Under the pieces are notes generated by a model. The model was not told the DNA's origin, did no database searches, and saw nothing but the letters and a program-made list of their open reading frames with translations. The translations under genes were made by a program, and so were the position numbers. Shown here one piece after another: positions 9,705-20,400 of a stretch of 64,000 bases of DNA (positions are counted from its first letter, which is position 1; each line of letters begins with the position of its first letter). This DNA is from Barthelona sp. PCE (taxonomy: Eukaryota > Metamonada: BaSk clade). The stretch is taken from the NCBI GenBank assembly GCA_040285745.1, contig JAUFOR010000008.1:1054001-1118000 (forward strand), read 5' to 3'.

Positions 9705-10913
9705 ATGGTATTTGTTGTTCGCGCCCAGTTAACGAGTCAAGAATATGATAACCCTGTCCATGTTACAGTCAGTTTTACCGAAACAGAAAGAGGATATGTG
9801 TCTATTCATTTCGACAACATAGAGCATCCACAGAAGGTTTTTGGAGTTCATCAATTTTTCAAGGACCTTGATGTCTCTGCAAAGCGATTAAAATCACCAG
9901 AAATTGGAATACTGGATTTTGAAATTAACGATCGCGAAAGTCTTGAGTTATCTCAACTTTCTCTAACCCATTCTCAGTCCCATATGGATAAACTTGTACA
10001 AGAAACTGACAGTATTGAACTGAACGAAAACTTTGATGAATTCAGTTTCGTTGAAAGTGAAAGTGAAGGCGACCCCTTTCCGGTATTGAACAATAATGAG
10101 TCCATGAACAATGATTTCAATCATTTGATTAATGGTGTTATCCATGCACGTAGACAACCTTCCTTTCGTCTTGAACTTAACCGTGGTAATAGTTCAGTAA
10201 GAGAAAGAACTCTTCAGAAATCCGTAAGTGATCTGAATACAGCTGCAATAAGTGATTCGATTTGGGATAACCCAGGCAATCAGTTTATGGGACAAGCATA
10301 CGAGGAACCTTCATCAGAAGAGAGTATTAGTGGTGCTAATATGAGATCTATCGTCACTGGAGCAGGCCAAATGGTCAATTCGCCATATATTGAGAGGGAA
10401 CTGGACACACAACATGGCACACCAGAACAGATTAACGGCAACATGATAAATTATGGCCCAATTATAAATGAAGACGATAAGATACATAGCGATACTAAAA
10501 CTGAAGGAGTAGTTGTCAATCAACTTGATAGTAATGGTTCATTCAACTCTTTTGAACTTGAACAGCCATATAATATCAACATTGTTCTTACTGGACAGAA
10601 TTCTTCTGAAATATCACAAAAAAGAGAAGCATCCACAGCTGATGAGCAATTAAATAAGTTTAAAAAGCTTCAGAAAAGGTTTCAACAACAACAAAAATTT
10701 TTCAAAAGATGTGGTGTTTCTCAAGAATATCTATATTCACTATCTGGAATCAATGCATTTCTTTCAAATAAGAAAGGCTACCTCAAAGTTTATGGAGAAG
10801 CTGAAACTTCCAACAGTACCGACGTAATAACTTTAATACATAGGAGAGAGGCTATTGATATGAGCCTGGTAACGCAAAATGTTGACATTACAGGTGTTCC
10901 TCGCAACATTTAA
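9705..10913 (+). CDS. Unrecognised acidic protein, 402 aa
   Basis: I do not recognise this protein. Residues 1-90 look folded and beta-rich (MVFVVRAQLTSQEY, VHVTVSFTETERGYVSIHF), residues 100-310 are low-complexity, rich in Ser/Asn/Glu/Asp and probably disordered, and residues 315-345 form a basic glutamine/lysine-rich helix (KKLQKRFQQQQKFFKRC), followed by a short folded-looking end. There is no signal peptide or membrane segment. The frame is clean over 1.2 kb with a TTTTCAT box 10 bases before the ATG, so it is probably a real gene. Confidence 0.7.
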   Translation: MVFVVRAQLTSQEYDNPVHVTVSFTETERGYVSIHFDNIEHPQKVFGVHQFFKDLDVSAKRLKSPEIGILDFEINDRESLELSQLSLTHSQSHMDKLVQETDSIELNENFDEFSFVESESEGDPFPVLNNNESMNNDFNHLINGVIHARRQPSFRLELNRGNSSVRERTLQKSVSDLNTAAISDSIWDNPGNQFMGQAYEEPSSEESISGANMRSIVTGAGQMVNSPYIERELDTQHGTPEQINGNMINYGPIINEDDKIHSDTKTEGVVVNQLDSNGSFNSFELEQPYNINIVLTGQNSSEISQKREASTADEQLNKFKKLQKRFQQQQKFFKRCGVSQEYLYSLSGINAFLSNKKGYLKVYGEAETSNSTDVITLIHRREAIDMSLVTQNVDITGVPRNI

Positions 10914-11250
10914 GGAGATTAAGTTTTGTTTTTTCATTGTTTTTTGCTGATTTCTTGCAGTAATTATAATCTAAAAATCACGTGTAAAATTTGTTTCAAA
11001 CACCTTAAGCTCATTTGAATTTAATCAGACACTTACAGTATTTCTGAATTCAGCAAATATTCTTCAGCATTAGCATGTGTCCCGTATCGCATTAAAGAGG
11101 TGTTTCAATGTTACTCGAAGAAATTAAAAAAAAGCTCACCCTTACAGTATACTTTTTTTTCTTTAAACAGAATTACCGTTAATTTTGGAAAGTCCAAAAC
11201 AAAAAAAGGCCAAGCATTACTTAAAAATTAAATTTTCGCGTTAGAACAGA
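10914..11250. other. AT-rich intergenic region
   Basis: This 337-bp spacer lies between two plus-strand genes. It contains homopolymer T and A tracts and no ORF, RNA gene or repeat that I can support. Confidence 0.5.
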
Positions 11251-13407
11251 ATGATTAAGTGTTTAATTGTTTTTGTACCTTTTATGAATTGCATTGAATC
11301 AGAACAGGATCAGGGAAGCCTTGAAGTTGATCTTCCGTTAGGCAGAGACTTAAAAATGCAACTACAGAAGGAGAAAATGAAATCGAAACCCTCAAATCTT
11401 AGAAAGAGGATTATTTCGACATTACCTGCGAAGATGCAGTACGTGGAAAGGGCAGTTGAAGATGATATTTTGACTACCAAAACCGAAATGGTGTCACTGG
11501 GATTTACACAAGATCAGCGTCAAAAACAAGATGAAGAGCGTGATATGCGACGCAGAAAGCGTCAGGCACAGTTGGACAAATGTAGGCTTAATCCTGAAGA
11601 CTTTGACATGATGAACATAGATGATCTTGGTGAGAAACTTGATGATGTTGCCAAACTTGGTATGTCCATCCTCAGAGATGCGAAGTCCGACCACTACTCC
11701 ACGCTGCAGAGCCCCCATCTGTATGGAACACTCACAGATTATCAGCAGATTGGCTTTTCCTGGCTTTCAGTTATGTTTGATCAAGGACTTAGTGGGATCC
11801 TCGGTGACGAAATGGGCCTAGGAAAGAGTGTGCAGACAATAGCGCTGTTGAACTATATGAAATTCGGTGTTCCAGAACAGAATTTATCAGTCATTATTGT
11901 ACCAGTATCGACAATTGAGAATTGGGAAAGAGAGATCATCAGATTCGCCCCCGGGCTGAACTACATGCTTTATTACGGAAGCCAGAAGGAGCGTGGAAGG
12001 CAGCGTGATTTCTTACGTTTTTCTCAAACTGACGCAATTGATGTGATCGTTACAACGTATTCTTTGTTTAATCTAAAGAGCGACCAGGTGTTCTTCAACA
12101 ACCTGAGCAAGAAGAAGCCGATAGACCTGCTTGTTTTGGATGAAGCTCAATTCATTAAGAATTTTACATCGTCTCGCTTTCAGAAAACCAAACAGTTAAA
12201 TTCAAAGAGACGTTTACTCTTGACAGGAACCCCTCTGAGTAACTCTCTGTTAGACTTGTACACGCTTTTACACTTTTTAATGGAGCATCAATTTTTCATG
12301 AACGACAATGTACGAAAATTCTTTGCTGATTACGATGGTAACAAGAACGTAATTATTGACAAACTTAAAGCATGTCTCAATCCTTTTTTGTTGAGAAGGC
12401 TCAAGGATGAAGTGTTGAAATTACCAGAAAAGGAGGAGATTTTAGTTCGAATACCAATGACACCTGTTCAGAAATCGCATTACGTTGAAATGGTAAGAGA
12501 ACACCGTGAACAGATGCAAAAGTCCGAGAATAACACAGGGCAGACGTCCAATCTGATGATGAAGATGAGAAAAATGGCAAACCACGCACTTCTTTTCCAC
12601 ACATATCACAAGGGAAAAACTGATGATTTGGTTAGCCTTCTCGTTCAAACAGACATCAACGTCCTCAACAAGATCGCAGGCAGCATGACGTATGTGGATG
12701 GAGGGCTTTTAGAGAGAGAAAAGATGGTTACCACTGTACAAAAATGGAGTGATTTCGATATCAGTGCATTGGCACGAGACGCCGTTTTCGTCCATGGAAA
12801 GGAAGAGTACAGGCCGTACATCATCCCTGACGAGTGCTTCACAACATACTCGTCAAAGATACAGAAGTTGAAGTCATTAGTACCAAGGCTTGTTGCTGAG
12901 AAACACAAAATCTTGCTGTATTCCCAGTTCACAACAGTATTAGACTTCCTTCAGTATCTATTTGATGCAGAGCTCAACATCAAATACCTGCGTATCGACG
13001 GTAGCACACCGCAAAATCAAAGACAGCAGCGTGTGGACGTTTTCAACCGAGAAGACTCAGAATTTCCTGTTTTCCTATTAAGTACAAAGGCAGCAGGCCT
13101 GGGGATCAATCTCACGGGTGCAGATACTGTTGTTTTTTATGATAGCGATTGGAACCCGAGCAATGATCTTCAGGCGATCGACCGTTGTCACAGAATGGGT
13201 CAGGAGAAGGAGATTAAGGTGTACAGGTTGGTTTGTGTTGACTCTATCGACGAGATTATGGTTGATCGAGCGATAAAGAAGAGAGAGATGAACGTTAACA
13301 TGTTAGAGGATACAAAGCTTATTCACCAAGTGTTTGATGGTGACTCTGAGGCGCAAGATTTGCTTGAACGTGCTCTGAATCAGGTAACAAAACTTGAGAA
13401 CGAATAA
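11251..13407 (+). CDS. SMARCAD1: SNF2 ATPase, Fun30/SMARCAD1/ETL1 type
   Basis: This 718-aa Swi2/Snf2 protein has a P-loop DEMGLGKS (residues 186-193), TTYSLF, Walker B DEAQ (297-300, where SMARCAD1 has DEGH), LLLTGTPLSNSLLDLYTLLHFL, FLLRRLKDEVLKLPEKEE, and helicase motifs V-VI with DSDWNPSNDLQAIDRCHRMGQ (from 631). The diagnostic Fun30/SMARCAD1 stretch MKMRKMANHALLF follows the first lobe. Fun30-type remodellers slide nucleosomes and support heterochromatin and DNA-end resection. The lobe 1/lobe 2 gap is short, arguing against INO80/SWR1. The N-terminal 130 residues are charged with no CUE domain that I can see. An alternative start is the ATG at 11284. The stop TAA is part of TAAAC. Confidence 0.85.
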   Translation: MIKCLIVFVPFMNCIESEQDQGSLEVDLPLGRDLKMQLQKEKMKSKPSNLRKRIISTLPAKMQYVERAVEDDILTTKTEMVSLGFTQDQRQKQDEERDMRRRKRQAQLDKCRLNPEDFDMMNIDDLGEKLDDVAKLGMSILRDAKSDHYSTLQSPHLYGTLTDYQQIGFSWLSVMFDQGLSGILGDEMGLGKSVQTIALLNYMKFGVPEQNLSVIIVPVSTIENWEREIIRFAPGLNYMLYYGSQKERGRQRDFLRFSQTDAIDVIVTTYSLFNLKSDQVFFNNLSKKKPIDLLVLDEAQFIKNFTSSRFQKTKQLNSKRRLLLTGTPLSNSLLDLYTLLHFLMEHQFFMNDNVRKFFADYDGNKNVIIDKLKACLNPFLLRRLKDEVLKLPEKEEILVRIPMTPVQKSHYVEMVREHREQMQKSENNTGQTSNLMMKMRKMANHALLFHTYHKGKTDDLVSLLVQTDINVLNKIAGSMTYVDGGLLEREKMVTTVQKWSDFDISALARDAVFVHGKEEYRPYIIPDECFTTYSSKIQKLKSLVPRLVAEKHKILLYSQFTTVLDFLQYLFDAELNIKYLRIDGSTPQNQRQQRVDVFNREDSEFPVFLLSTKAAGLGINLTGADTVVFYDSDWNPSNDLQAIDRCHRMGQEKEIKVYRLVCVDSIDEIMVDRAIKKREMNVNMLEDTKLIHQVFDGDSEAQDLLERALNQVTKLENE

Positions 13408-13539
13408 ACAAGGAAAGATTTTAATTTTATGAATACTCTTATTTGGCATATTTCCATCCGTCTGGCACCGTTGATATCGTGTTTGAGGAGTGTTTGCCCT
13501 TCAAAAATTAAGGGATGCCCGTTTTTGCTTAATTCAAAC

Positions 13540-13545
13540 TTTCAC
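13540..13545 (+). promoter_or_regulatory. TTTCAC initiator-like box before EF-hand gene
   Basis: TTTCACACAACG sits 10 bases before the ATG at 13556. It supports choosing that ATG over the longer frame opened by GTG at 13490. Confidence 0.4.
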
Positions 13546-13555
13546 ACAACGCAAA

Positions 13556-14374
13556 ATGTCTGAAGAACTCCAATCTCGCTTGCAACAGTTCATAAAGGCC
13601 AGAAACCCGGAGCTTCGCACCGCCTTTACCGATTACTCCTTAAAGGGACTTACAAAGTCTAGATTTATGCGTGTTCTGTCAATTGTCGGGTTCCCACTCC
13701 TTCCCGGTGAGCCTGAGGAGCTTGCAGACATGTTCATGCTCGAAAATGAGCGCTTTGTTAACTGGAGGAGGTTCATTATTTGGTTAGGCGATGTTGAAGA
13801 GGAAGACACCATTCCTACAAAGAAAAAGGGAGCCACAATCACCGTGTACCCCGAACCTAACATCCAAAACCTGAGGAACCTTCGTCTTAAGGAACACTTT
13901 CTGCCTTTCGATCGTCATAATCATGGACGTCTCCCTCTTGCCACATTCACCCGTGTCCTCGGCCAGATGAACGTGAACATGGAGACTGATAAGGCCAAGG
14001 AGCTAGTTGGTGAGGCATACATTGCTGAGACCGATGAAGTTGACTGGAGAATGTTTATTGCTAATTTACCTCAAGAAACTGTTGACAACCTAAAGGACAC
14101 CAATCCCATTGGTCCATCAGACGATGAATTGTTGCGCAAGATTAAGGACTATGTCGATCAGCGTGGTTTGATTATCAAACCGATTTTTGATGATTTTGAC
14201 GCTCAAAACCGTGGTAGAATCACTGAGGATCAATTCCAACGTTGTTTAAAAATGTTGTTTCCTCTTAACAGCAATCAAATTAATCAGCTTTGTACTATTT
14301 ATTTACATGAAGAAGAAGGGCTTATCAGATACCTTCCGTTCATCTCAGAAGTGGATCCTCTTTATAAATTCTAA
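13556..14374 (+). CDS. EF-hand-like protein, 272 aa
   Basis: The protein shows four or more paired-helix EF-hand units. Recognisable loops are DRHNHGRLPLATFTRVLG (about residue 122) and DAQNRGRITEDQFQRCL (about 222), with degenerate ones between and before. Several acidic positions in the loops are replaced (for example FDAQNRGRI keeps D, N, R and E at the ends), so calcium binding may be weak. Similar multi-EF-hand proteins of this length occur in flagellated protists as axonemal or basal-body components, but I cannot assign one. The start is the ATG after a TTTCACAC box. The gene is convergent with GOT1 63 bp downstream. Confidence 0.8.
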   Translation: MSEELQSRLQQFIKARNPELRTAFTDYSLKGLTKSRFMRVLSIVGFPLLPGEPEELADMFMLENERFVNWRRFIIWLGDVEEEDTIPTKKKGATITVYPEPNIQNLRNLRLKEHFLPFDRHNHGRLPLATFTRVLGQMNVNMETDKAKELVGEAYIAETDEVDWRMFIANLPQETVDNLKDTNPIGPSDDELLRKIKDYVDQRGLIIKPIFDDFDAQNRGRITEDQFQRCLKMLFPLNSNQINQLCTIYLHEEEGLIRYLPFISEVDPLYKF

Positions 14375-14437
14375 TGAGATAGATCGAATTTTGTAATTCA
14401 CTTTAATTTGTGCATATTTATGTAATATAACAGTGTA

Positions 14438-14860
14438 TCATACAGTAAAATCTCTGCGCTTATCACGTTTTTGAGTTAATCTTATGCAAAAACGATGTAC
14501 AATGGGAATTCTAAAAAATCTACCAATTATTGGAGTATTTCGAAGTACTGTTAAGGCAGCAGGTAAAAAGTTTCCAAAGAGATTGATGAATCCAAAACCT
14601 TCTAAAACAATGCCAAAAAATGGCCAACCAATAAAAACTAAGAAAATTCCTAAACACATTATAATTGTACCTCTAAGTCTCTTCTTGGTGAAGAAGAAGC
14701 TGGTTGCGTTCTTTGGGCCCACAGTTAGAATTGCACCTGCAACGAAACATAAGTTACCAATGGTTAAAAGTACTTTGTCCAGTAATAATATCATTCCAAG
14801 CAGTGTGAGGCCTATGCCAATGCCCACGAGCATCGTCCCCAACTTTTTTTGCTGACTCAT
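14438..14860 (-). CDS. GOT1: GOT1-family vesicle transport membrane protein
   Basis: This 140-aa four-helix membrane protein matches the usual GOT1 length (about 138 aa). Family features are visible: KKLGTMLVGIGIGLTLLGMI (helix 1), LLDKVLLTIGNLCFVAGAIL (helix 2), a basic loop FFFTKKRLRGT, GIFLVFIGWPFFGIVLEGFG (helix 3) and a last helix ending in LRNTPIIGRFFRIP. GOT1 resides in early Golgi/COPII membranes and helps ER-to-Golgi transport and SNARE fusion. The frame extends upstream to a TTG at 14974, but the ATG at 14860 (or 14866, two codons earlier) gives the family N-terminus. Confidence 0.88.
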   Translation of the reverse strand: MSQQKKLGTMLVGIGIGLTLLGMILLLDKVLLTIGNLCFVAGAILTVGPKNATSFFFTKKRLRGTIIMCLGIFLVFIGWPFFGIVLEGFGFINLFGNFLPAALTVLRNTPIIGRFFRIPIVHRFCIRLTQKRDKRRDFTV

Positions 14861-15146
14861 AAACATAGGATGTAGAGAAAATGGTAAAAAAACCCAAAAC
14901 AATTCAATGTTCTTTACAACAATATCCGCGTTGAGAACCGGTTCAGCATGAGTATTTTTCCTTGTAAAGAACAAATGGGGATCGAATGCACAATGCGCAC
15001 CTTAATCACTTTACCAGAAGATAGGCTCATTTATAGATTATTTCTACATGTAAAGGTAGATTATATCAGAATACTCACCTAAATACAGTGCCAATGTTCA
15101 TGAAACACTGTGATTAAGAGAAAATATTTATAAATTTGTTTATTGC

Positions 15147-16355
15147 TTACCATTCAAAATGCTTTTGCTGCTTTCTCTTGCTACGACCCTTCTTACTCCT
15201 CTTCACAACCACAGCTCTCTTTTTCTTATTCTCTTCTTGTCTACGAACTCTTTTCATAACCTCATCATATCTGCGTTCACCTCTCCGCCTCTTTTGCTTA
15301 GGCTCTGGTTCTTCTTCCTGCTCTTCTTCGGTCTCTTCAGCCTCATCCTCATCGAACCTTTCCTCACGTAGAGTATCAATAGTGTTGGGATTACCATCCA
15401 TATTCTCTAATGCACTGATGTAAGTATTTAGCTCATTCAATTCTTCAACACTGATACCCTTCTCAACGTCTTCATCAAGTGAAACAGCAAGGCTTTCAGG
15501 GAAAGAAGGTACTCCAGGACCTTCATAATGAAATCTTCTCAAAAAGAATTTGTGTAACTCATTGCAGTCTCTTTCAAAGTATTCTCTCGCTTTATGATGC
15601 GTCAAAGGGATCATCTGAGGGAAATCAATCACAGTGACACGAAGATCATCAGTGACCATGATGTTAAACTCGTTAAAATCACCATGAACTAAACCGTGCA
15701 ATGCTAGTCGGCTAATGATGCCCATCAACCGGGTGTAGAGCAACTCGGGGTCTCCACAGTCTGTGATCTGCTGCAGTGGGTATCCCTCAGCCAATGACAT
15801 GACAAGGCAATGACGGTTGCAAGCAATTGGAATTGGAACTGGAAAATCATGATCAAGAAGGGTGGTCATGTACGCGAACTCTTTGAGGGTGGCAAGACGA
15901 CTCAGGTACATCCAGCCAACGTGTTTACGGTTACCGTGGTAATCACGAACGTTCTTAACACCTCTAAATGAGATACGACCTAATCGCTCAAATTTGAGAA
16001 CGACAGGAGCATCTGCTTCATTGTATCCCATGTAAATGTCAGCCTCTTTGCCCACACCGATCTGTGAACCAACGCTGACAAGATGCCCCTGCTTGACAAG
16101 TGCGTTTAAAGCTAAATAATCGTAACCTCTCCATGTAAGTGCATACCCATCATATACTTTGTTCTCGTGTTTCACAAGCTTCATCTTAAGGCATTCTCTG
16201 ATTGCATGATGTGCTGATCCCCTTTTGAGTGCAGCAATTCTTTCAATAATCTCAACTGGTGTGATTTCGTGGTTCTTCATGCCCATTTCGACAGCTACGA
16301 GGATCCTCCACATTTCAGTAGTGACCGCTCGAAACATACTAACGTCGAACTTCAT
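15147..16355 (-). CDS. RIOK2: RIO2 atypical protein kinase/ATPase
   Basis: This 402-aa protein has the RIO2-specific winged helix (residues 1-90, MKFDVSMFRAVTTEMWRIL) followed by the RIO kinase fold: IGVGKEADIYMG (nucleotide loop), KFERLGRISFR (lysine), catalytic HGDFNEFNIMV and the metal-binding VIDFPQMIPL. RIO2 binds the pre-40S ribosome and its ATPase cycle drives late 18S rRNA maturation in the cytoplasm. The C-terminal 60 residues are acidic then strongly basic (RSKKGRSKRKQQKH). A TTTTCAG box lies about 25 bases upstream. FCF2, another 18S maturation factor, is encoded at 40 kb. Confidence 0.95.
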   Translation of the reverse strand: MKFDVSMFRAVTTEMWRILVAVEMGMKNHEITPVEIIERIAALKRGSAHHAIRECLKMKLVKHENKVYDGYALTWRGYDYLALNALVKQGHLVSVGSQIGVGKEADIYMGYNEADAPVVLKFERLGRISFRGVKNVRDYHGNRKHVGWMYLSRLATLKEFAYMTTLLDHDFPVPIPIACNRHCLVMSLAEGYPLQQITDCGDPELLYTRLMGIISRLALHGLVHGDFNEFNIMVTDDLRVTVIDFPQMIPLTHHKAREYFERDCNELHKFFLRRFHYEGPGVPSFPESLAVSLDEDVEKGISVEELNELNTYISALENMDGNPNTIDTLREERFDEDEAEETEEEQEEEPEPKQKRRRGERRYDEVMKRVRRQEENKKKRAVVVKRSKKGRSKRKQQKHFEW

Positions 16356-16648
16356 AGTAAAAGAAAGGTTTCTGAAAATGGATTTATTACTGTACTAGCC
16401 TGTTCTGAGAGGCACAAATAGTGAAATGATCACAGAAAAACACTAATTCATCCATGTGACAATGGAAACTCCGTGTTTAGTTCCATACCAACGATAGCCC
16501 ACTTTTAAGGTTTTATAAGCGGGCCACGGAGCCAAAAAGATATTTTAAACGTATTTACCCACATTTTCGTAACTAAAAGTGAAAATAAGCTGCTTTACTG
16601 TTTACAGCCTCCTCCTTCATTTTTTCTTTTTTGCACAATGTCCAGGTG

Positions 16649-17302
16649 ATGAGCATAAATCGACACAAGCGTACATGGGCCGAAAGAAGCGACCCAACCC
16701 CAAAATTAGAGAATTTTCGAACAAAGACTAACAATATAACGTGCGATTCAATATTTAGTGAACTTTTCATGTGCTACAAGATGATTGATGATGTTGACCT
16801 CTTTAATTTAGATACCCACACAATCGAGAGCACTACTTCTCCATTTTTAGATGAAGACAGCCCTTCAAACACACAAATAGTAAGTCCCAGGAGAAAAAGA
16901 CCGACAAGTCCTCGCAACGTAGAAGGTCCTGCTACCTTTTTTGACGTATACAACAAACATATGACCAATTCCAAGAATTACTCTCATTATTTCTTAAGAA
17001 ATGAACCTGTTTTCACCGAAGATTGCGTTGAAAGCGAACCTTTTGATCTGGAAGATCTTCAAAGACGGAACAAAACTCCTCAGGTTTTTAATCAATCTTG
17101 TAGTGTTTACACAAGAGAAAAAGCACGTTATTGCTGTAAGAAGCATGACGGTGAATTCATTTACATATCAAATCTCAGTGCTTTTCAGCACATTTTTGCT
17201 GCTGAGAAAAATATTCGTAAAAGAACAATAACAAAATCTGAACAACCCATGAAGATTCAAACTACTTCAAATGACCAATCTTTTACACTTGATTTCTTTT
17301 AA
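16649..17302 (+). CDS. Unrecognised small protein, 217 aa
   Basis: I do not recognise this protein. It has no membrane helix or signal peptide. Residues 35-75 are acidic, with a basic SPRRKRPTSPRN motif near residue 80 that could be a nuclear signal, and a cysteine/histidine group (ARYCCKKHDGEF) near residue 165 that is too small for a known zinc finger. The start is set at the first in-frame ATG; the frame is also open back to a TTG at 16631. The stop TAA lies in TTTTAAAG, giving a TAAA signal. Confidence 0.6.
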   Translation: MSINRHKRTWAERSDPTPKLENFRTKTNNITCDSIFSELFMCYKMIDDVDLFNLDTHTIESTTSPFLDEDSPSNTQIVSPRRKRPTSPRNVEGPATFFDVYNKHMTNSKNYSHYFLRNEPVFTEDCVESEPFDLEDLQRRNKTPQVFNQSCSVYTREKARYCCKKHDGEFIYISNLSAFQHIFAAEKNIRKRTITKSEQPMKIQTTSNDQSFTLDFF

Positions 17303-17496
17303 AGTGATAATAAAATACAATAGTCAGGTCTTACAATAACCCACCACTTTCTCTTACAGATCAAATATTCATATACACAATATTTCACACACCATACAGA
17401 CAATGTATCCGCAAACTAACATGCATTAACCAAGTGATATGGTCTTATAATAAACAGTTTGTGTTTCGCTTATTTTACCCTCTCTATAAACATATA

Positions 17497-20400
17497 ATGG
17501 TAGAAGCTGGGGAAATTGATGTGTATGTTCGGGAATACCGCAAGCTACTGCAACAATCAATTGAAAATAGTAATCCTGAACACGGGGAAGAGCGAAAAAT
17601 TGCTCTTTTAACGTCAATCTGTTCATTGATGCAGAGAGACGTGGGGCTAATCGTCACAGAGGCCTTCTTGTCGGTGTTTTTTGAAGCTTCAGTGGAGAAA
17701 TCTTACAAAGTAGTTCAATGTGCTACGAAATCTATTTCTACACTTATTCAAACCAATCTCTCCGTCACACAGCTGGTCCTCACTGCTCCTTCGGTACTTT
17801 TAACAAAATTTATCCGTACAGATGTTGAGTATGATTATCTCACTGCCGTCATGGCAGAATGTGGTATCTGGATTTGGTGTTCCTTTTATTATCAAGTGAA
17901 AAACCCCGATTCGCTCCCTACAAACATCATACGTGGCTTGTTTCCGAAGTTTGGTAGACTATGCAGTCTTGTTGAACAAGTTGTCCGCCACATAGGAAAG
18001 TTATCTGCAAAGATTGGATCAAGTCAATCAAGTGCCATGCTCTCTAGTGTTCACTTTGTTTCCATCTTTGCTCACATCGGATATTGTTTGGATACGAATG
18101 TTTCAGCTCTCCCAACTAATTCAATTCAACGAAAATTCGTAGTACCAGGAAGTTTTCCTGAAAAAGCCAAATCTCGACTAATGACAATGGCTGGATCCTT
18201 CCTAAAGCATATAACGGCGTGGATTCTGCCGCGTAAGGACATGGCTCACGTTGGAATATTTGTCGCAAAGTGTATTATGGAACTGGTTCCACATGTGCAC
18301 CACGATTTTTTCGGAGATTTCGTTGGAGTTATTGACTCCCAGGGATGTGTCACGGGCGTTGTATCCATGTTGGATACGGTCCAGAAGCGGACCTTGATTC
18401 ATTTAATGAGCAAATTTGTTCAGAACTGTAGACGAATATTAAGTAGAATGGCTACTCGTCAGGTTGATCTGTTGCGCATAGTCCAGACTATGGGCCTTGC
18501 GCTGGGCGTTCGAGGAGCCAAGGATGATTTGACCGAAAACGAAAGGCAGGAGGAGCTTCGCTTTTTGGTGGACCTTTTTGAAAATGCCCTGGAGAAGAAA
18601 ATGATTGACAGAGAGCTGCTCATCAGTGTTGTCATGGACAATCTCAAGAGAAACATACCAACGCTGAGCGTGCTTCAGGAGTTTCAATTGGATGAGAGTG
18701 ATATCGAAGATGACATTCATGAAACCCTCGATTTATGTACACCAGCAGCCCCATACCGCGTGGAAGAGGTTGAAGTCGACGAGGGAGCCCTCTTTGATGC
18801 GATGGCTGCCCTGAAACCCGACGATTCCCTTTCCGCCTCTGTTAATTTGGTCAAAGAGATGCTGATGGTGGCAGCGCAGGTTGATGATAAAAAGCAGTTC
18901 AGGTTGGTTTTGGGTGTCCTGCGCTCCATCCCGCTCAAGAATCCGCAGTGGATGGAAGCCGTTGTAGAAACTCTGGCGTCAGTTGAGAGCGGACCGATCG
19001 TTGCGTATATAATGGATCATGATCCCGAAATCGCAGCCCCTGTGCTGCGGGAGCTCGTACAGATGGGAGTTGACGTAGTCCCTGCTGTCTCAAAGGTTGC
19101 GAAACACGTAGAAGTGTACATTGAGACTTTACGCAGCACAAAGTCTGAGAACGCACTGTCGCCTATGATCCACCTCGCCAAGCGCCCCGCCTACGCGGAG
19201 GCTGCGTTCTCTGCGTTTTTTGAGCTTGCAATACAGATGGAGACATCAGCTCTAACGTGCTACAACACTGACTATCTGCAATCATCGTTTGCGACATTCA
19301 CCCGACAATACATGGATACGGGCTGCGACCGCGTGTTCGATGCGATGGAGGAGCAGGACAACACATTGGTTATGAAAGAAAAACAGGTCAGCATAGAAAC
19401 GTTCCTGCAGTTTTTGATCCAGGTCAACGCCAATGGATCTGCTGGTATCCTCGGTCTGATGAGGCTTGCTGCCCGCATGGACAACGTGCAACCGCTCATC
19501 AATAGCCTAAGTCGGATTAACTTTTCATACCGACTGACGTTGTCAAGAACCAGAGAGTTTTTGGTGCAAGAGCTACCAGTTAATATCCTTGAAGTGATGC
19601 TTTCGTGCCCGTTTGAGGCCGACCCACATGTTTTTATCTCATTGGCAACAGCAATTTTTGGTTATTATCAAAATAATAAGGATTATCTGTACTCTCTACT
19701 TCTGACCAGTAGAGGTCTGAACCGTGATCAACTGCTGGAGCTTGCTCGTATTTACGTGGAGCATATCCAGAACTGCGAGGAAGATGACGACGAATCTGAC
19801 GATGACGATGAAGACATCGACTTGGATGCGTTTGAAGCCGGAATGGTTTCCACTGATATGCAAGATGAGAAGGGTATCGATATTGAGTTGTTCACTAAGA
19901 ACCTATTTGACGGTATTCACTCGAATTTCTATGAGAAATTGGATAGTGGTGTCTCAACAGGAGAGGAGATGATGTCAGTTGACAACTTTGTTGTGCCTGC
20001 TAAGGACCATGCTTATTTCCAAGGACTGTTGGATCAACGCGAAACAGTTAGTCTTGACGAGTTCCTTTTGCACGGTTTTAATATTTGTGCGAATACAAAT
20101 GAAACACTAGACACATTCACTCAGTTTATTCGCCTCATGTCGGTCAATGAGCCCATACGGGAGTGTTTCTCAAGGTTCTTTGTTGCCCTTTCAACCGAGG
20201 AGAGGGTTTCGAATGATCAGCCAATATTCCTTGCGTTTTTGGCCGTTCTGCGTGTCATGACTGAGGCACAGCTGAACATATACACCTCAGAGCTTCAAGA
20301 TCTGTTGTTCGGTCATTTGTTAGGTAAGTTACAGAATCTTGAGTACTACGAAAAAGAAAATGTTTATTCATCGTCCATGAGGCTTTTTGAGTGGATTATT

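Noticed and set aside
15136-15423. Leucine/serine-rich membrane-like ORF
   Set aside because: Antisense to the acidic/basic tail of RIO2; the hydrophobicity is an artefact of reading Glu/Lys codons backwards.
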